A DNA stretch of 64,000 bases from Streptomyces wedmorensis. GTDB taxonomy: Bacteria; Actinomycetota; Actinomycetes; Streptomycetales; Streptomycetaceae. The notes beneath the pieces are model-generated. The model saw only the letters and a program-made list of their open reading frames with translations, searched no databases and was not told the origin of the DNA. Position 1 is the stretch's first letter, and every line of letters starts with the position of its first letter. The position numbers and the translations under genes are program-made. This document shows, piece after piece, positions 10,872 through 18,524 of this stretch. The DNA lies in the NCBI RefSeq assembly GCF_000716445.1, contig NZ_JNWK01000018.1, positions 1-64,000 of the forward strand. Reading direction: 5' to 3'.

Positions 10872-12104
10872 ATGCCCCGCTACCGCACCCTCTTCCGTAC
10901 CCCCGAATTCACCCCGCTCTTCCTCGCGGGCTCGGCGCAGACGGCCGCGCAGACCGTCGCGGGACTCGGGCTCGCCACGCTCGTCTTCCGGGCGACCGGC
11001 TCGCCGTTGCTGTCCGCCCTCGCGCTCTTCGGGCCCTCGCTCGCCCAGCTCGTCGGCGCGACCACGCTGCTGTCGGCCGCCGACCGGCTGCCGCCGCGCG
11101 CCGCGCTCTCCGGCGTCGCCCTGTTCTTCACGCTGGCCACCGGCGTCCTGGCGATCCCCGGACTGCCCGCGTGGGCGGTCTTCGCGGTCCTCCTCGCCGA
11201 GGGGCTCGCGGCGTCGCTGGGCGGAGGGGTGCGCCACGGACTCCTGAACGAGATCCTCCCGCGCGAGGAGTACCTGCTCGGGCGGTCGGTGACGAACATG
11301 GCCGTCGGCGTCTGCCAGATCGGCGGCTTCGCCACCGGCGGGCTCCTCGTCGCCCTGCTCTCGCCGCGTGGCGCGGTCCTCGTCGGTGCGGGGCTGTACC
11401 TCGCGGCCGCCGTCGCCGCCCGCCTCGGCCTCGGGGCGCGTCCGCCCCGGGCGGCCGGGCGGGCGTCGGTCGCCGAGACATGGCGGAGCAACGCGCTGCT
11501 GTGGTCCTCGCCCGCCCGCCGCCGCGCCTACCTCGCCCTGTGGGTGCCGAACGGGCTGGTCGTCGGCTGCGAGTCGCTGTTCGTGCCGTACGCCCCCGAG
11601 CGCGCCGGGCTGCTCTTCGCGTGCGGCGCGTTCGGGATGCTGGCCGGGGACACCGCCGTCGGCCGCTTCGTACCGGCGCGGCTGCGGGGCCGGGTCCGCT
11701 TTCCGCTCCAGGCGCTGCTCGCGGCCCCGTTCCTGCTCTTCGTCCTCGACCCGGGGCCGTCGCTCGCGGTCGCGGCCGTGACCGTGTCGGCGGTGGGATA
11801 CGGGGCGAGCCTGCTGCACCAGGAACGGCTGATGGAGCTGGTGCCCGAGGAGCTGAGCGGTCACGCCCTCGGGCTGCACAGCTCGGGGATGCTCGCCCTC
11901 CAGGGGGTGAGCGCCGCGCTGGCCGGCGCCCTGGCCCAGTACACGTCACCGCGCACGGGGATGGCGGTGCTCGCCGCCGCCTCGCTCGCCGTGACGTTCT
12001 GCCTGGCCCGCGCCGAGCGCGCCGGGCGCGGGGCGGGATCTACCGAGGGGCCGTCGAGCGCAGCACGACCGTCTCCTCGCAGGGACCGTCGGCGAACAGC
12101 TTGA
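10872..12104 (+). CDS. MFS transporter
   Basis: A 410-aa integral membrane protein with about 11-12 hydrophobic helices (for example LFLAGSAQTAAQTVAGLGLATLVF, ALSGVALFFTLATGVLAI, AVFAVLLAEGLAASLGGG, ALLAAPFLLFVLD). The layout fits a single-polypeptide major facilitator exporter. ATG 10872 begins MPRYRTLFRTPEFTPLFLAGS, the usual start of this drug-efflux-like subfamily. The frame is open upstream, but that extension is low-complexity and not family-like. It is divergent from the ArsR-like regulator. Its last 65 bp overlap the 3' end of the HNH gene on the opposite strand. The substrate is unknown. Confidence 0.85.
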   Translation: MPRYRTLFRTPEFTPLFLAGSAQTAAQTVAGLGLATLVFRATGSPLLSALALFGPSLAQLVGATTLLSAADRLPPRAALSGVALFFTLATGVLAIPGLPAWAVFAVLLAEGLAASLGGGVRHGLLNEILPREEYLLGRSVTNMAVGVCQIGGFATGGLLVALLSPRGAVLVGAGLYLAAAVAARLGLGARPPRAAGRASVAETWRSNALLWSSPARRRAYLALWVPNGLVVGCESLFVPYAPERAGLLFACGAFGMLAGDTAVGRFVPARLRGRVRFPLQALLAAPFLLFVLDPGPSLAVAAVTVSAVGYGASLLHQERLMELVPEELSGHALGLHSSGMLALQGVSAALAGALAQYTSPRTGMAVLAAASLAVTFCLARAERAGRGAGSTEGPSSAARPSPRRDRRRTA

Positions 12105-12705
12105 GCGCCTCCACCTCGTCCTTGTCGGCGGACAGGCCCCAGCGCAGTTTGGTGGCCACCCACTCGCCGACGTAGCGGCAGTACCGTCCGGCGTCCGAGG
12201 GCACCCACTCGGCCGGGTCCCGGCCCGCCTTGTCCCGCCGGCTGCGGGCCGTGACGGCGACGAGGGTCGCGGCCGCGCCCTGGTCGTTGGCGTACTCCTC
12301 CCGCCGCGCCGCGGTCCAGCCGGACGCCCCCGACTCCCAGGCCTCCCGCAGCGGGACGAGGTGGTCGACGCGGAGCATGGCCGGGTCGGTGACGTTCTGG
12401 CCGTCGTAGTACGAGGTCCAGCGGCCGCCGGTGAGGGCGCAATCCGCCCCGGCCCGGGGCGCGTCGACGGCTTCCGCGAGCAGCACCTCGGAGCGGGTGT
12501 CGCAGTCGTCCGCGGGGTCGAGCCCCTTGTTCCAGTGGCGGAACGCCGTCTCCTTGTACCCGTCCGGGTCCTCGGCGGCCTCGGTGAGTTCGGCGAGCGC
12601 GTCGGGCAGCAGGACGACGTTCGCGGACAGGGCGGGGGAGGGGGCGGCCAGGGGCGACAGGATCAGCGCGAGCGGGGTCAGGCCCCGCACCAGGTTCTTG
12701 ATCAT
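12040..12705 (-). CDS. secreted HNH endonuclease family protein
   Basis: A 221-aa protein with a signal peptide (MIKNLVRGLTPLALILSPLAAPSPALSA). The HNH/DUF1524-type core follows: the metal-binding region LRVDHLVPLREAWESGASGW and, about 15 residues later, NDQGAAATLVAVTARSRRDKAGRDPAEW. Cysteines (C69, C90, near C177) may form disulphides, in keeping with export. Such secreted HNH proteins are common in Streptomyces and presumably cut DNA outside the cell; the role is not established. ATG 12705 is chosen because it gives a clean signal peptide. It converges with the MFS gene, with a 65-bp coding overlap. Confidence 0.82.
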   Translation of the reverse strand: MIKNLVRGLTPLALILSPLAAPSPALSANVVLLPDALAELTEAAEDPDGYKETAFRHWNKGLDPADDCDTRSEVLLAEAVDAPRAGADCALTGGRWTSYYDGQNVTDPAMLRVDHLVPLREAWESGASGWTAARREEYANDQGAAATLVAVTARSRRDKAGRDPAEWVPSDAGRYCRYVGEWVATKLRWGLSADKDEVEALKLFADGPCEETVVLRSTAPR

Positions 12706-12835
12706 GTAAGAGTGGATAACCCCGGTGCCGCGGCGCGGCGGGCCCAACTCGCGCTGCGCTCGTCCGAGCGGGTGCGGATCTTCACCGCAGAAACGATGCG
12801 CTTGCCCCGGAGACGTGCTTGCCCCGGAACGGAGA

Positions 12836-12876
12836 AGAGCGCGGAACCAGGGACCGTAAACCTGGTTCCGCGCTCT
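12836..12876. terminator. perfect 16-bp stem hairpin in the catalase-HNH intergenic region
   Basis: AGAGCGCGGAACCAGG and its exact complement are separated by a 9-base loop. It lies upstream of the HNH gene and 353 bp beyond the catalase stop. It looks like a strong terminator insulating the two minus-strand genes, though it is far from the catalase stop. The 523-bp gap 12706-13228 holds no convincing gene. Confidence 0.55.
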
Positions 12877-12948
12877 CCCGCCTGATGACCGCCCGACGGC
12901 ACGAGGCTGGCGCGACAGGACGTTCGCGCCGCCGGGCGGTGGCTCGGT

Positions 12949-13015
12949 GGTGCACCCGGGCCCCGAAGGGGCGGGCCGGGGTGGTGTGCCCGGGTCCCGA
13001 AGGGGCGGGCTGGGG
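12949..13015. repeat. tandem duplication of a ~34-bp GC-rich unit
   Basis: Two near-identical copies of about 34 bp (12949-12982, 12983-13015), each containing CCCGAAGGGGCGGGC, lie between catalase and HNH. Each can fold as a short GGGCCCC-GAA-GGGGC hairpin. No coding potential is seen. Confidence 0.6.
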
Positions 13016-13228
13016 CGTTGGGACCGCGGCGGTGTCGACGGGCGCGTCGGCCGGTCCCTTCTTTCAGGTCAAGAAGGGGGCCTGCGTCCTTACCACCGCA
13101 CTGGCTCGACGCCGCCGCGGTCCTCACGCTTGTCCGGTCCGCCGGCCACCCCTCATCCGGGCCGGCGATCCGGACCGCGCACGGCACTGACCTCCCGTCA
13201 GGTGCCGTACGCAGTCTGGGTGTCGGGA

Positions 13229-14686
13229 TCAGTCCTCGCGCAGGGCGCGGACCGCCTCGGCCACGCGCTTGCCGTAGTCCGCGTCGGCGGCGGCGAAGTG
13301 CGCGAGGTTCTTCTCGATGACGTCCTCGCGGGACACCTGGGACAGACCGCCGGCGATGTTGGCGATCAGGCGGCCCTTCTCGTCCTCGGACATCAGGCGG
13401 TAGAGCTCGCCGGCCTGGAAGAAGTCGTCGTCCTTGGTGTGCGCGGGCGCCTCGTGGGTGCCGGTCCAGCCGTGGATCGCGAGCGGCGCGGAGAGCGCGG
13501 CGTCGGTCTGGGCCGGGCCCTGGTACGAGTTGGGCTCGTAGTTCTTGTCGTGGCGCGAACCGTTGCGGGTGGCCATGAAGCCGTCCCGGCCGTAGTTCTG
13601 GGCCGTGGTCGCCTTGGGGGCGTTCACCGGCAGCAGGGTGTGGTTCACGCCGAGGCGGTAGCGGTGGGCGTCCGCGTAGGCGAAGAGGCGGCCCTGGAGC
13701 ATCTTGTCCGGCGAGGGGCCGATGCCCGGGACGAAGTTGTTCGGGGAGAACGCGGCCTGCTCGACCTCGGCGAAGACGTTCTCCGGGTTGCGGTCGAGGA
13801 CCAGGCGGCCCACGCGCTGGAGCGGGTAGTCGCTGTGCGGCCACACCTTGGTCAGGTCGAACGGGTTGAAGCGGTAGTCCGCGGCCTCGGCGGCCGGCAT
13901 GACCTGGACGTACAGGGTCCAGCTCGGGTTCACACCGCGCTCGATGGCCTGGAGCAGGTCGGTCTGGTGCGAGTTCGCGTCCTTGCCGACGAGCTCGGCG
14001 GCCTGCTCGGCGGAGAGGGAGCGGATGCCCTGGTTCGTCTTGAAGTGGTACTTGACGAAGAAGGCCTCGCCCGCCTCGTTGGTCCACTGGTAGGTGTGGG
14101 AGCCGTAGCCGTTCATGTGACGGTACGAGGCCGGGATGCCGCGGTCGCCCATGAGCCAGGTGATCTGGTGCGTGGCCTCGGGGGCGTGCGCCCAGAAGTC
14201 CCAGACGTTGTCCGGCTCCTGCTTGCCCGTGAAGGGGTCGCGCTTCTGGGAGTGGATGAAGTCGGGGAACTTGATCGGGTCCTTGATGAAGAACACCGGG
14301 GTGTTGTTGCCGACGAGGTCGTAGTTGCCCTCTTCGGTGTAGAACTTCAGCGCGAAGCCACGGGGGTCGCGCACCGCGTCCGCGCCGCCGAGCGAGTCGG
14401 CCACGGTGGAGAAGCGGAGGAAGGTCTCGGTCTTCTTGCCGACCTCGGAGAGGAAGGCGGCCTTCGTGAAGCCGGTGACGTCGTCGGTCACCTCGAAGTA
14501 GCCGTACGCGCCGGAACCGCGGGCGTGCACCACGCGCTCCGGGATCCGCTCACGGTTGAAGCGCGCGAGCTTCTCCAGCAGGTGCTGGTCCTGCAGGAGG
14601 ATCGGGCCACCGACGCCGGCGGTGGCGGAGTTCTGGTTGTCGGCGACGGGGGCGCCGGACTCGGTCGTAAGCACGCGCTTCGACAT
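13229..14686 (-). CDS. katA: catalase (small-subunit haem catalase)
   Basis: A 485-aa monofunctional haem catalase that turns two H2O2 into water and O2. The catalytic His is H54 in [15 protein letters not shown]. The [22 protein letters not shown] block is conserved, and the haem-ligand tyrosine region is [14 protein letters not shown]. Length matches clade 3 catalases. ATG 14686 follows GGAAGGTCACG. The gene sits beside the ureide genes, and its promoter is nearly identical to that of the uricase operon, so its job is probably to remove the H2O2 made by uricase. The symbol is given by family; several catalases exist in Streptomyces. Confidence 0.93.
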   Translation of the reverse strand: MSKRVLTTESGAPVADNQNSATAGVGGPILLQDQHLLEKLARFNRERIPERVVHARGSGAYGYFEVTDDVTGFTKAAFLSEVGKKTETFLRFSTVADSLGGADAVRDPRGFALKFYTEEGNYDLVGNNTPVFFIKDPIKFPDFIHSQKRDPFTGKQEPDNVWDFWAHAPEATHQITWLMGDRGIPASYRHMNGYGSHTYQWTNEAGEAFFVKYHFKTNQGIRSLSAEQAAELVGKDANSHQTDLLQAIERGVNPSWTLYVQVMPAAEAADYRFNPFDLTKVWPHSDYPLQRVGRLVLDRNPENVFAEVEQAAFSPNNFVPGIGPSPDKMLQGRLFAYADAHRYRLGVNHTLLPVNAPKATTAQNYGRDGFMATRNGSRHDKNYEPNSYQGPAQTDAALSAPLAIHGWTGTHEAPAHTKDDDFFQAGELYRLMSEDEKGRLIANIAGGLSQVSREDVIEKNLAHFAAADADYGKRVAEAVRALRED

Positions 14687-14725
14687 CGTGACCTTCCGTA
14701 CGGGAGCTCTGCTGACGGTCCGAGG

Positions 14726-14769
14726 AGCGTAGGTTCGGCTCGAACGTAACGTCAACAGTTTGTTGAAAA
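14726..14769 (-). promoter_or_regulatory. catalase promoter with overlapping inverted repeat
   Basis: On the minus strand, -35 TTGACG (14750-14755) and -10 TACGCT (14726-14731) are 18 bp apart. The -35 box overlaps an inverted repeat CAACA-AAC-TGTTG (14753-14765). The block 14748-14769 matches the uraD-promoter block 17499-17520 at 21 of 22 bases. A second repeat GTTCG-GCT-CGAAC (14733-14745) fills the spacer. Confidence 0.68.
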
Positions 14770-14873
14770 GGAAGTGAGGTGTTCCGGCCGACGGCGACGC
14801 CTTGGGCGCGACAGGACAGGTGTCAGCGCCGCCGCCGACCGGAATTCAGGGGCCCCATGAGGGGGCGGGTGGG

Positions 14874-15764
14874 TCAGACCTGCCGGCCGGAGAGGCGCTC
14901 GACGGCGCGCAGCAGGGCCGAGTGGTCCAGGCCGCCGTCGCCCTGCGCACGCAGGGAGGCGACGAGCTGGGCGACGACGGCACCGACCGGGAGGGCCGCG
15001 CCGACGTTGCGGGCGGCGTCGGTGACGATGCCCATGTCCTTGTGGTGCAGGTCGATCCGGAAGCCGGGCTTGAAGTCCCGGTTCAGGAAGTTGTCCTTCT
15101 TGCGGGTCAGCACGGTCGAGCCGGCCAGACCGCCGTTGAGGACGTCCAGGGCGGCCTGGAGGTTCACGCCGGACTTCTCGAGGAAGACGACGGCCTCGGC
15201 GCAGGCCTGGATGTTGACCGCGACGATCAGCTGGTTGGCGGCCTTCACCGTCTGGCCGGAGCCGTGCGGGCCGCAGAGCACGATGGTCTTGCCGAGGGCC
15301 TCCAGGATCGGGAGGGCCTCGTCGAAGTCGGCCTGCTCGCCGCCGACCATGATCGAGAGCACGGCCTCGATGGCGCCGGCCTCGCCGCCGGACACCGGGG
15401 CGTCGATGACGCGGATGCCCTTCTCGGCGGCGTTCTTGGCGAGGTCGACCGAGGTCTGCGGGGTGATCGACGACATGTCGACGATCAGCGCGCCCTGCCT
15501 GGCGTTCTCCAGGATGCCGTCGGGGCCGTAGGAGATGGCCTCGACCTGCGGGGAGGCGGGCACCATCGTGATGATGACGTCGGCGTCCTTGACGGCCTCG
15601 GCGATCGACGCGGCGGCGGCGCCGCCGGCCTTGGCGAGCCGGTCCAGCTTGTCCTGCTCAAGGGTGAAGCCGGTGACCGAGTAGCCGGCCTTCAGCAGGT
15701 TCTCGGACATGGGGGAGCCCATGATGCCGAGACCGATCCACGCGATCTTGGGGAGATTGCTCAT
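14874..15764 (-). CDS. glxR: tartronate semialdehyde reductase (2-hydroxy-3-oxopropionate reductase)
   Basis: A 296-aa NAD(P)H-dependent enzyme that reduces tartronate semialdehyde to glycerate. It has the N-terminal Rossmann motif IAWIGLGIMGSPMSENLLKAGY, the beta-hydroxyacid dehydrogenase substrate motif DAPVSGGEAGAIEAVLSIMVGG and the catalytic lysine in GSGQTVKAANQLIVAVNIQA. The last ~60 residues include PGFRIDLHHKDMGIVTDAA, typical of GlxR/GarR. ATG 15764 follows GAGAGGCACCCTC. It lies 44 bp after hyi and is probably co-transcribed with it. It completes the glycerate pathway with Gcl. Confidence 0.93.
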   Translation of the reverse strand: MSNLPKIAWIGLGIMGSPMSENLLKAGYSVTGFTLEQDKLDRLAKAGGAAAASIAEAVKDADVIITMVPASPQVEAISYGPDGILENARQGALIVDMSSITPQTSVDLAKNAAEKGIRVIDAPVSGGEAGAIEAVLSIMVGGEQADFDEALPILEALGKTIVLCGPHGSGQTVKAANQLIVAVNIQACAEAVVFLEKSGVNLQAALDVLNGGLAGSTVLTRKKDNFLNRDFKPGFRIDLHHKDMGIVTDAARNVGAALPVGAVVAQLVASLRAQGDGGLDHSALLRAVERLSGRQV

Positions 15765-15808
15765 GAGGGTGCCTCTCAAAACAAGGTGATACGGGGAGGT
15801 GGCCTGCG

Positions 15809-16660
15809 TCAGCGGGCCGGGCGGGCCTCGGCGGGCAGCCACTCGAAGGAGGCGGCGGCGTCGGCGGCCTTGTACTCCAGGCCGACCCAGCCGTCGTAAC
15901 CGGCCTTCCTCAGCTCGTCGAGCAGCTGCTCCAGGGGGAGCTCGCCGGTGCCCGGCGCGCCGCGGCCCGGGTTGTCCGCGATCTGGACGTGGCCGGTCTT
16001 GGCCGCGTACTCCGCGATGACCTGGCTGACGTCCTCGCCGTTCATCGACAGGTGGTAGATGTCGAGGAGGAACTTGGCGTTGCCGAGGCCGGTGGCCGCG
16101 TTGACCTTGTCGATGACCTCGATCGCGGAGGGGGCGCTCACCAGCGGGTAGAGCGGCGACTCCGGCTTGTTGAGGGTCTCGACGAGGAGGATCGCGCCGA
16201 TCCGGTCGGCCGCGCGGGCGGCCAGGACCAGGTTCTCCAGGGCGAGGGCGTCCTGGATCTGCGGGTCGACGCCCTCGACGCGGTTGCCGTAGAGCGCGTT
16301 GAGCGCCTTGCAGCCGACCGAGGCGGCGAAGTCGGCGGCGACCTCGATGTTGGCGCGGAAGCGGTCCGACTCTTCGCCGGGTACGGAGAGGGCTCCGCGG
16401 TCCGGGCCGGGGAGCTGCCCGGCGTAGAAGTTCAGGCCCACCAGCTGGGTGCCGGCGTCCTCAAGAGCCTTCTTGAGGGCGTCGAGCTCGCTCTGCTCGG
16501 GGGTGGCGGTGTCGATCCAGGGCCACCACAGCTCGACCGCGGTGAAGCCCGCCGCGGCGGCGGCCGCGGGGCGCTCCAGGAGCGGGAGTTCCGTGAAGAG
16601 GATCGACAGGTTCACATCGAAGCGCTGGTCCGTGCCTGCGCCTACTGAGAAGCGGGCCAT
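15809..16660 (-). CDS. hyi: hydroxypyruvate isomerase (TIM-barrel)
   Basis: A 283-aa xylose-isomerase-like TIM-barrel protein interconverting tartronate semialdehyde and hydroxypyruvate. Typical Hyi segments are DVNLSILFTELPLLERPAAAAAAGF, VELWWPW, LVETLNKPESPLYPLVS, FLLDIYHLSMNGEDV and HVQIADNPGRGAPGTGEL. The acidic and His residues in these strands are the expected metal or catalytic ligands. It is the first gene of a minus-strand operon with glxR. Its promoter carries the same two-site operator as gcl, so it should be induced together with glyoxylate formation. Confidence 0.92.
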   Translation of the reverse strand: MARFSVGAGTDQRFDVNLSILFTELPLLERPAAAAAAGFTAVELWWPWIDTATPEQSELDALKKALEDAGTQLVGLNFYAGQLPGPDRGALSVPGEESDRFRANIEVAADFAASVGCKALNALYGNRVEGVDPQIQDALALENLVLAARAADRIGAILLVETLNKPESPLYPLVSAPSAIEVIDKVNAATGLGNAKFLLDIYHLSMNGEDVSQVIAEYAAKTGHVQIADNPGRGAPGTGELPLEQLLDELRKAGYDGWVGLEYKAADAAASFEWLPAEARPAR

Positions 16661-16674
16661 GAGGGGCGGCGCTC

Positions 16675-16712
16675 CTTCCGTATTGCGGAAGTAACTTTCT
16701 GTCTGACGGAAT
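16675..16712. promoter_or_regulatory. paired operator upstream of hyi
   Basis: A perfect repeat CTTCCG-TATTG-CGGAAG (16675-16691) lies 14 bp upstream of the hyi start. An imperfect one, TTCTG-TCTGA-CGGAA (16697-16711), has its centre 21 bp further out. As at gcl, the perfect site is gene-proximal and the degenerate one touches the -10 region. This supports one shared repressor for gcl and hyi-glxR. Confidence 0.72.
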
Positions 16713-16740
16713 GTTGCAAGGGGGCCGCCTCACTTGTCAA
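16711..16740 (-). promoter_or_regulatory. predicted hyi-glxR promoter
   Basis: On the minus strand, the consensus -35 TTGACA (16735-16740) is separated by 18 bp from a weak -10 CAACAT (16711-16716). The expected start point falls in the imperfect operator, as at gcl. Confidence 0.5.
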
Positions 16741-16797
16741 GAGGTCCCCGCAGGTCCGGGGCTCCCGTCGGCCGGATCGGGGCCGTAGTTTGGGGCC

Positions 16798-17052
16798 ATG
16801 GTGCGTTTGAGAGTGGAGTTCACGACCGAGCCGTTCGACCTCGACGAGGCGCCGGCGCACGCGGTCGTGGCCCGTGAGGTCATCCAGTCGGCGGAACTGG
16901 ACGCGGTCGACGTCGGCCCCTTCGGCAACACGGCGGAAGGCGGCGCCGACGCGGTGCTCACCGCGGTCGACTCGCTGCTGCGCAAGTCGCTCGCGGCCGG
17001 TGCCACCCGCGTCTCGCTCCAGGTCAATGTGATCGGTGAGGGGGAGAAGTGA
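16798..17052 (+). CDS. DUF77/MTH1187-like (thiamine-binding superfamily) small protein
   Basis: An 84-aa protein. The run AVVAREVIQSAELDAVDVGPFGNTAEGGADAVLTAVDSLLRKSLAAGATRVSLQVNV follows the pattern of the MTH1187/YqgV thiamine-binding family: a helix, a 'GP-G-T-EG' turn, a long helix and a final beta strand. That family is usually about 95-100 residues, so this copy is slightly short at the N-terminus. ATG 16798 is the only good start. The next gene's GTG overlaps its stop, so the pair is coupled. A link to Gcl, a thiamine-diphosphate enzyme, is tempting but is inference. Confidence 0.6.
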   Translation: MVRLRVEFTTEPFDLDEAPAHAVVAREVIQSAELDAVDVGPFGNTAEGGADAVLTAVDSLLRKSLAAGATRVSLQVNVIGEGEK

Positions 17053-17435
17053 GCGAGCATCCCTTGGTGGCGGCGGTGAAGCCCCTGGTGGACGCCATGG
17101 GCGCCGAGCTGCTCGGCCCCGCGCAGGCGGAGGCCGACGACGTCGTCCTGTCCTGGGAGGGTGAGGACGTCCTCGCCGTACGGCTGCCGCAGCTGTCCGA
17201 CTCCCTCGACCACATCCTCGCGGCGATGGAGCGGCGGCACGGGATGCCACTGGCCGAACTCGACCGCAAGGCCAAGCAGGAGGTCGTCCGTCTCCTGGAG
17301 GCGCGCGGGGCGTTCTCCGTACGCCATGGAGTGGAGACGGTGGCCGGGGCACTGGGTGTCAGCCGGTTCACCGTGTACAACTACCTGAACAGGGAGACCG
17401 CCCTGAACAGGGAAAAGACCGCCAAAGGCGAGTAG
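17049..17435 (+). CDS. small HTH_22-type transcriptional regulator
   Basis: A 128-aa protein. The C-terminal part VVRLLEARGAFSVRHGVETVAGALGVSRFTVYNYLN matches the HTH_22 DNA-binding domain found at the end of YheO/DauR-type regulators, but the PAS-like YheO sensor domain is shortened to ~75 residues here. GTG 17049 overlaps the previous stop (GTGA). The gene lies between the hyi operon and the uricase operon and ends 15 bp before a terminator. It is a candidate local regulator of the purine genes; its target is not shown by the sequence. Confidence 0.7.
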   Translation: MSEHPLVAAVKPLVDAMGAELLGPAQAEADDVVLSWEGEDVLAVRLPQLSDSLDHILAAMERRHGMPLAELDRKAKQEVVRLLEARGAFSVRHGVETVAGALGVSRFTVYNYLNRETALNREKTAKGE

Positions 17436-17450
17436 TTGATCATGTGTGGC

Positions 17451-17490
17451 CACAAGCCGTCGCCCGGATGTCGGGACGACGGCTTTTGTG
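17451..17490 (+). terminator. hairpin terminator before the uricase operon
   Basis: A nine-bp stem AAGCCGTCG/CGACGGCTT (17454-17462, 17477-17485) is extended inward by CCCG/CGGG and followed by TTGTG. It ends the DUF77-HTH transcript just ahead of the uraD promoter. Confidence 0.72.
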
Positions 17491-17498
17491 TGGCCGAG

Positions 17499-17541
17499 TT
17501 TTCAACAAAGTGTTGACGTTGTGTTGCGGAGGGCGTTAGCT
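17499..17541 (+). promoter_or_regulatory. uraD operon promoter with CAACA-N3-TGTTG inverted repeat
   Basis: -35 TTGACG (17513-17518) and -10 TTAGCT (17536-17541) are 17 bp apart. The inverted repeat CAACA-AAG-TGTTG (17503-17515) overlaps the -35. The 22-base block 17499-17520 is the same as the catalase promoter block except for one base. Confidence 0.68.
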
Positions 17542-17590
17542 ATCCGCAGCCCGTCCGACGCACAGCGAAAAACAGCCACGGAGGCTTCCC

Positions 17591-18133
17591 GTGACTTCAG
17601 GAACGACACCGGGCCTCGCCCGGTTCAACACCTCGGCGGACAGCGAGGCCGTCGCCGCGCTCCACGAGGTGTGCTCCAGTTCGGCGTGGGGGAGCAAGCT
17701 CCTCGCCCAGCGCCCGTACGCCACCGCCGAAGCCCTCTTCCTCGCCAGCGACGCCGCCATGGCCGAGCTGACCGCCGAGGACCTGGCCGACGCGATGGCG
17801 GGCCACCCGCCGATCGGTCGTCCGAAGGAAGGGGACCCGACCTCCTCCCGCGAACAGAGCGGGATGGCCGGCGCCTCCGCCGAGCTCAAGGCCGAGATGC
17901 TCGAACTCAACCTGGCCTACCAGGACAAGTTCGGTCATGTCTTCCTCATCTGCGCCACCGGCAGGACCGGCGAGCAGATGCGCGACGCGGTCCGCGAGCG
18001 GATCGGAAACGCGCCCGAGCAGGAGCGGGAGATCGTCCGCACCGAACTGGGCAAGATCAACCGCATCCGGCTGACCCGTCTCGTGGAGTCCCCCGAGTCC
18101 CCCGAGACCCCCGAGGAAGAGAGCTCCGCATGA
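17591..18133 (+). CDS. uraD: 2-oxo-4-hydroxy-4-carboxy-5-ureidoimidazoline (OHCU) decarboxylase
   Basis: A 180-aa enzyme that decarboxylates OHCU to S-allantoin, the third step of urate breakdown. The catalytic motif is AGHPPIGRP (H72), followed by EQSGM and the ELNLAYQDKFGHVFLICATGRTGEQM segment, which are strongly diagnostic. GTG 17591 follows CGGAGGCTTCCC. It is the first gene of the uraD-uraH-uricase operon, and its stop overlaps the uraH start (ATGA). The C-terminal tail has three SPE/TPE repeats. Confidence 0.95.
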   Translation: MTSGTTPGLARFNTSADSEAVAALHEVCSSSAWGSKLLAQRPYATAEALFLASDAAMAELTAEDLADAMAGHPPIGRPKEGDPTSSREQSGMAGASAELKAEMLELNLAYQDKFGHVFLICATGRTGEQMRDAVRERIGNAPEQEREIVRTELGKINRIRLTRLVESPESPETPEEESSA

Positions 18134-18519
18134 GCACCGACACCACCGCCTCGGTGTCCACGCACATCCTGGACACCAGCATCGGCCGCCCGGCCGAGGG
18201 CGTGGCCATCACGCTCGCGGCCCGCAGCGGCTCCGACGCGCAGTGGGTCACGCTCGGCGGCTCCGCCACCGACGCGGACGGGCGCTGCAAGGACCTGCCG
18301 GCGCTGCCGGAAGAAACCACCCACGTACGTCTCGACTTCGAGACCGAGACGTACTTCGCCAAGAAGCAAGCCGAGGCGCAGCAGGACGCCCCCCGCGTAA
18401 GGGACAGCGGTGCGTTCTTCCCGGAGGTGGCGATCACGTTCGCCGTCAAGCCGGGCGAGCACTACCACGTACCGCTGCTGCTCAACCCGTTCGGCTACTC
18501 CGTTTACCGAGGGAGCTAG
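18130..18519 (+). CDS. uraH: 5-hydroxyisourate hydrolase (transthyretin-like)
   Basis: A 129-aa transthyretin-related enzyme that hydrolyses 5-hydroxyisourate to OHCU. It has the N-terminal signature STHILDTSIGRPAEGV with catalytic H12 and the C-terminal signature HYHVPLLLNPFGYSVYRGS ending in YRGS, both decisive for the family. ATG 18130 overlaps the uraD stop. It lies six bases before the uricase start, in the same transcript. Confidence 0.96.
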   Translation: MSTDTTASVSTHILDTSIGRPAEGVAITLAARSGSDAQWVTLGGSATDADGRCKDLPALPEETTHVRLDFETETYFAKKQAEAQQDAPRVRDSGAFFPEVAITFAVKPGEHYHVPLLLNPFGYSVYRGS

Positions 18520-18524
18520 CAGAC

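Noticed and set aside
12819..13190. Possible small genes in the catalase-HNH gap
   Set aside because: Frames there run through a perfect hairpin and a tandem duplication, lack ribosome-binding sites and have no protein-like composition.
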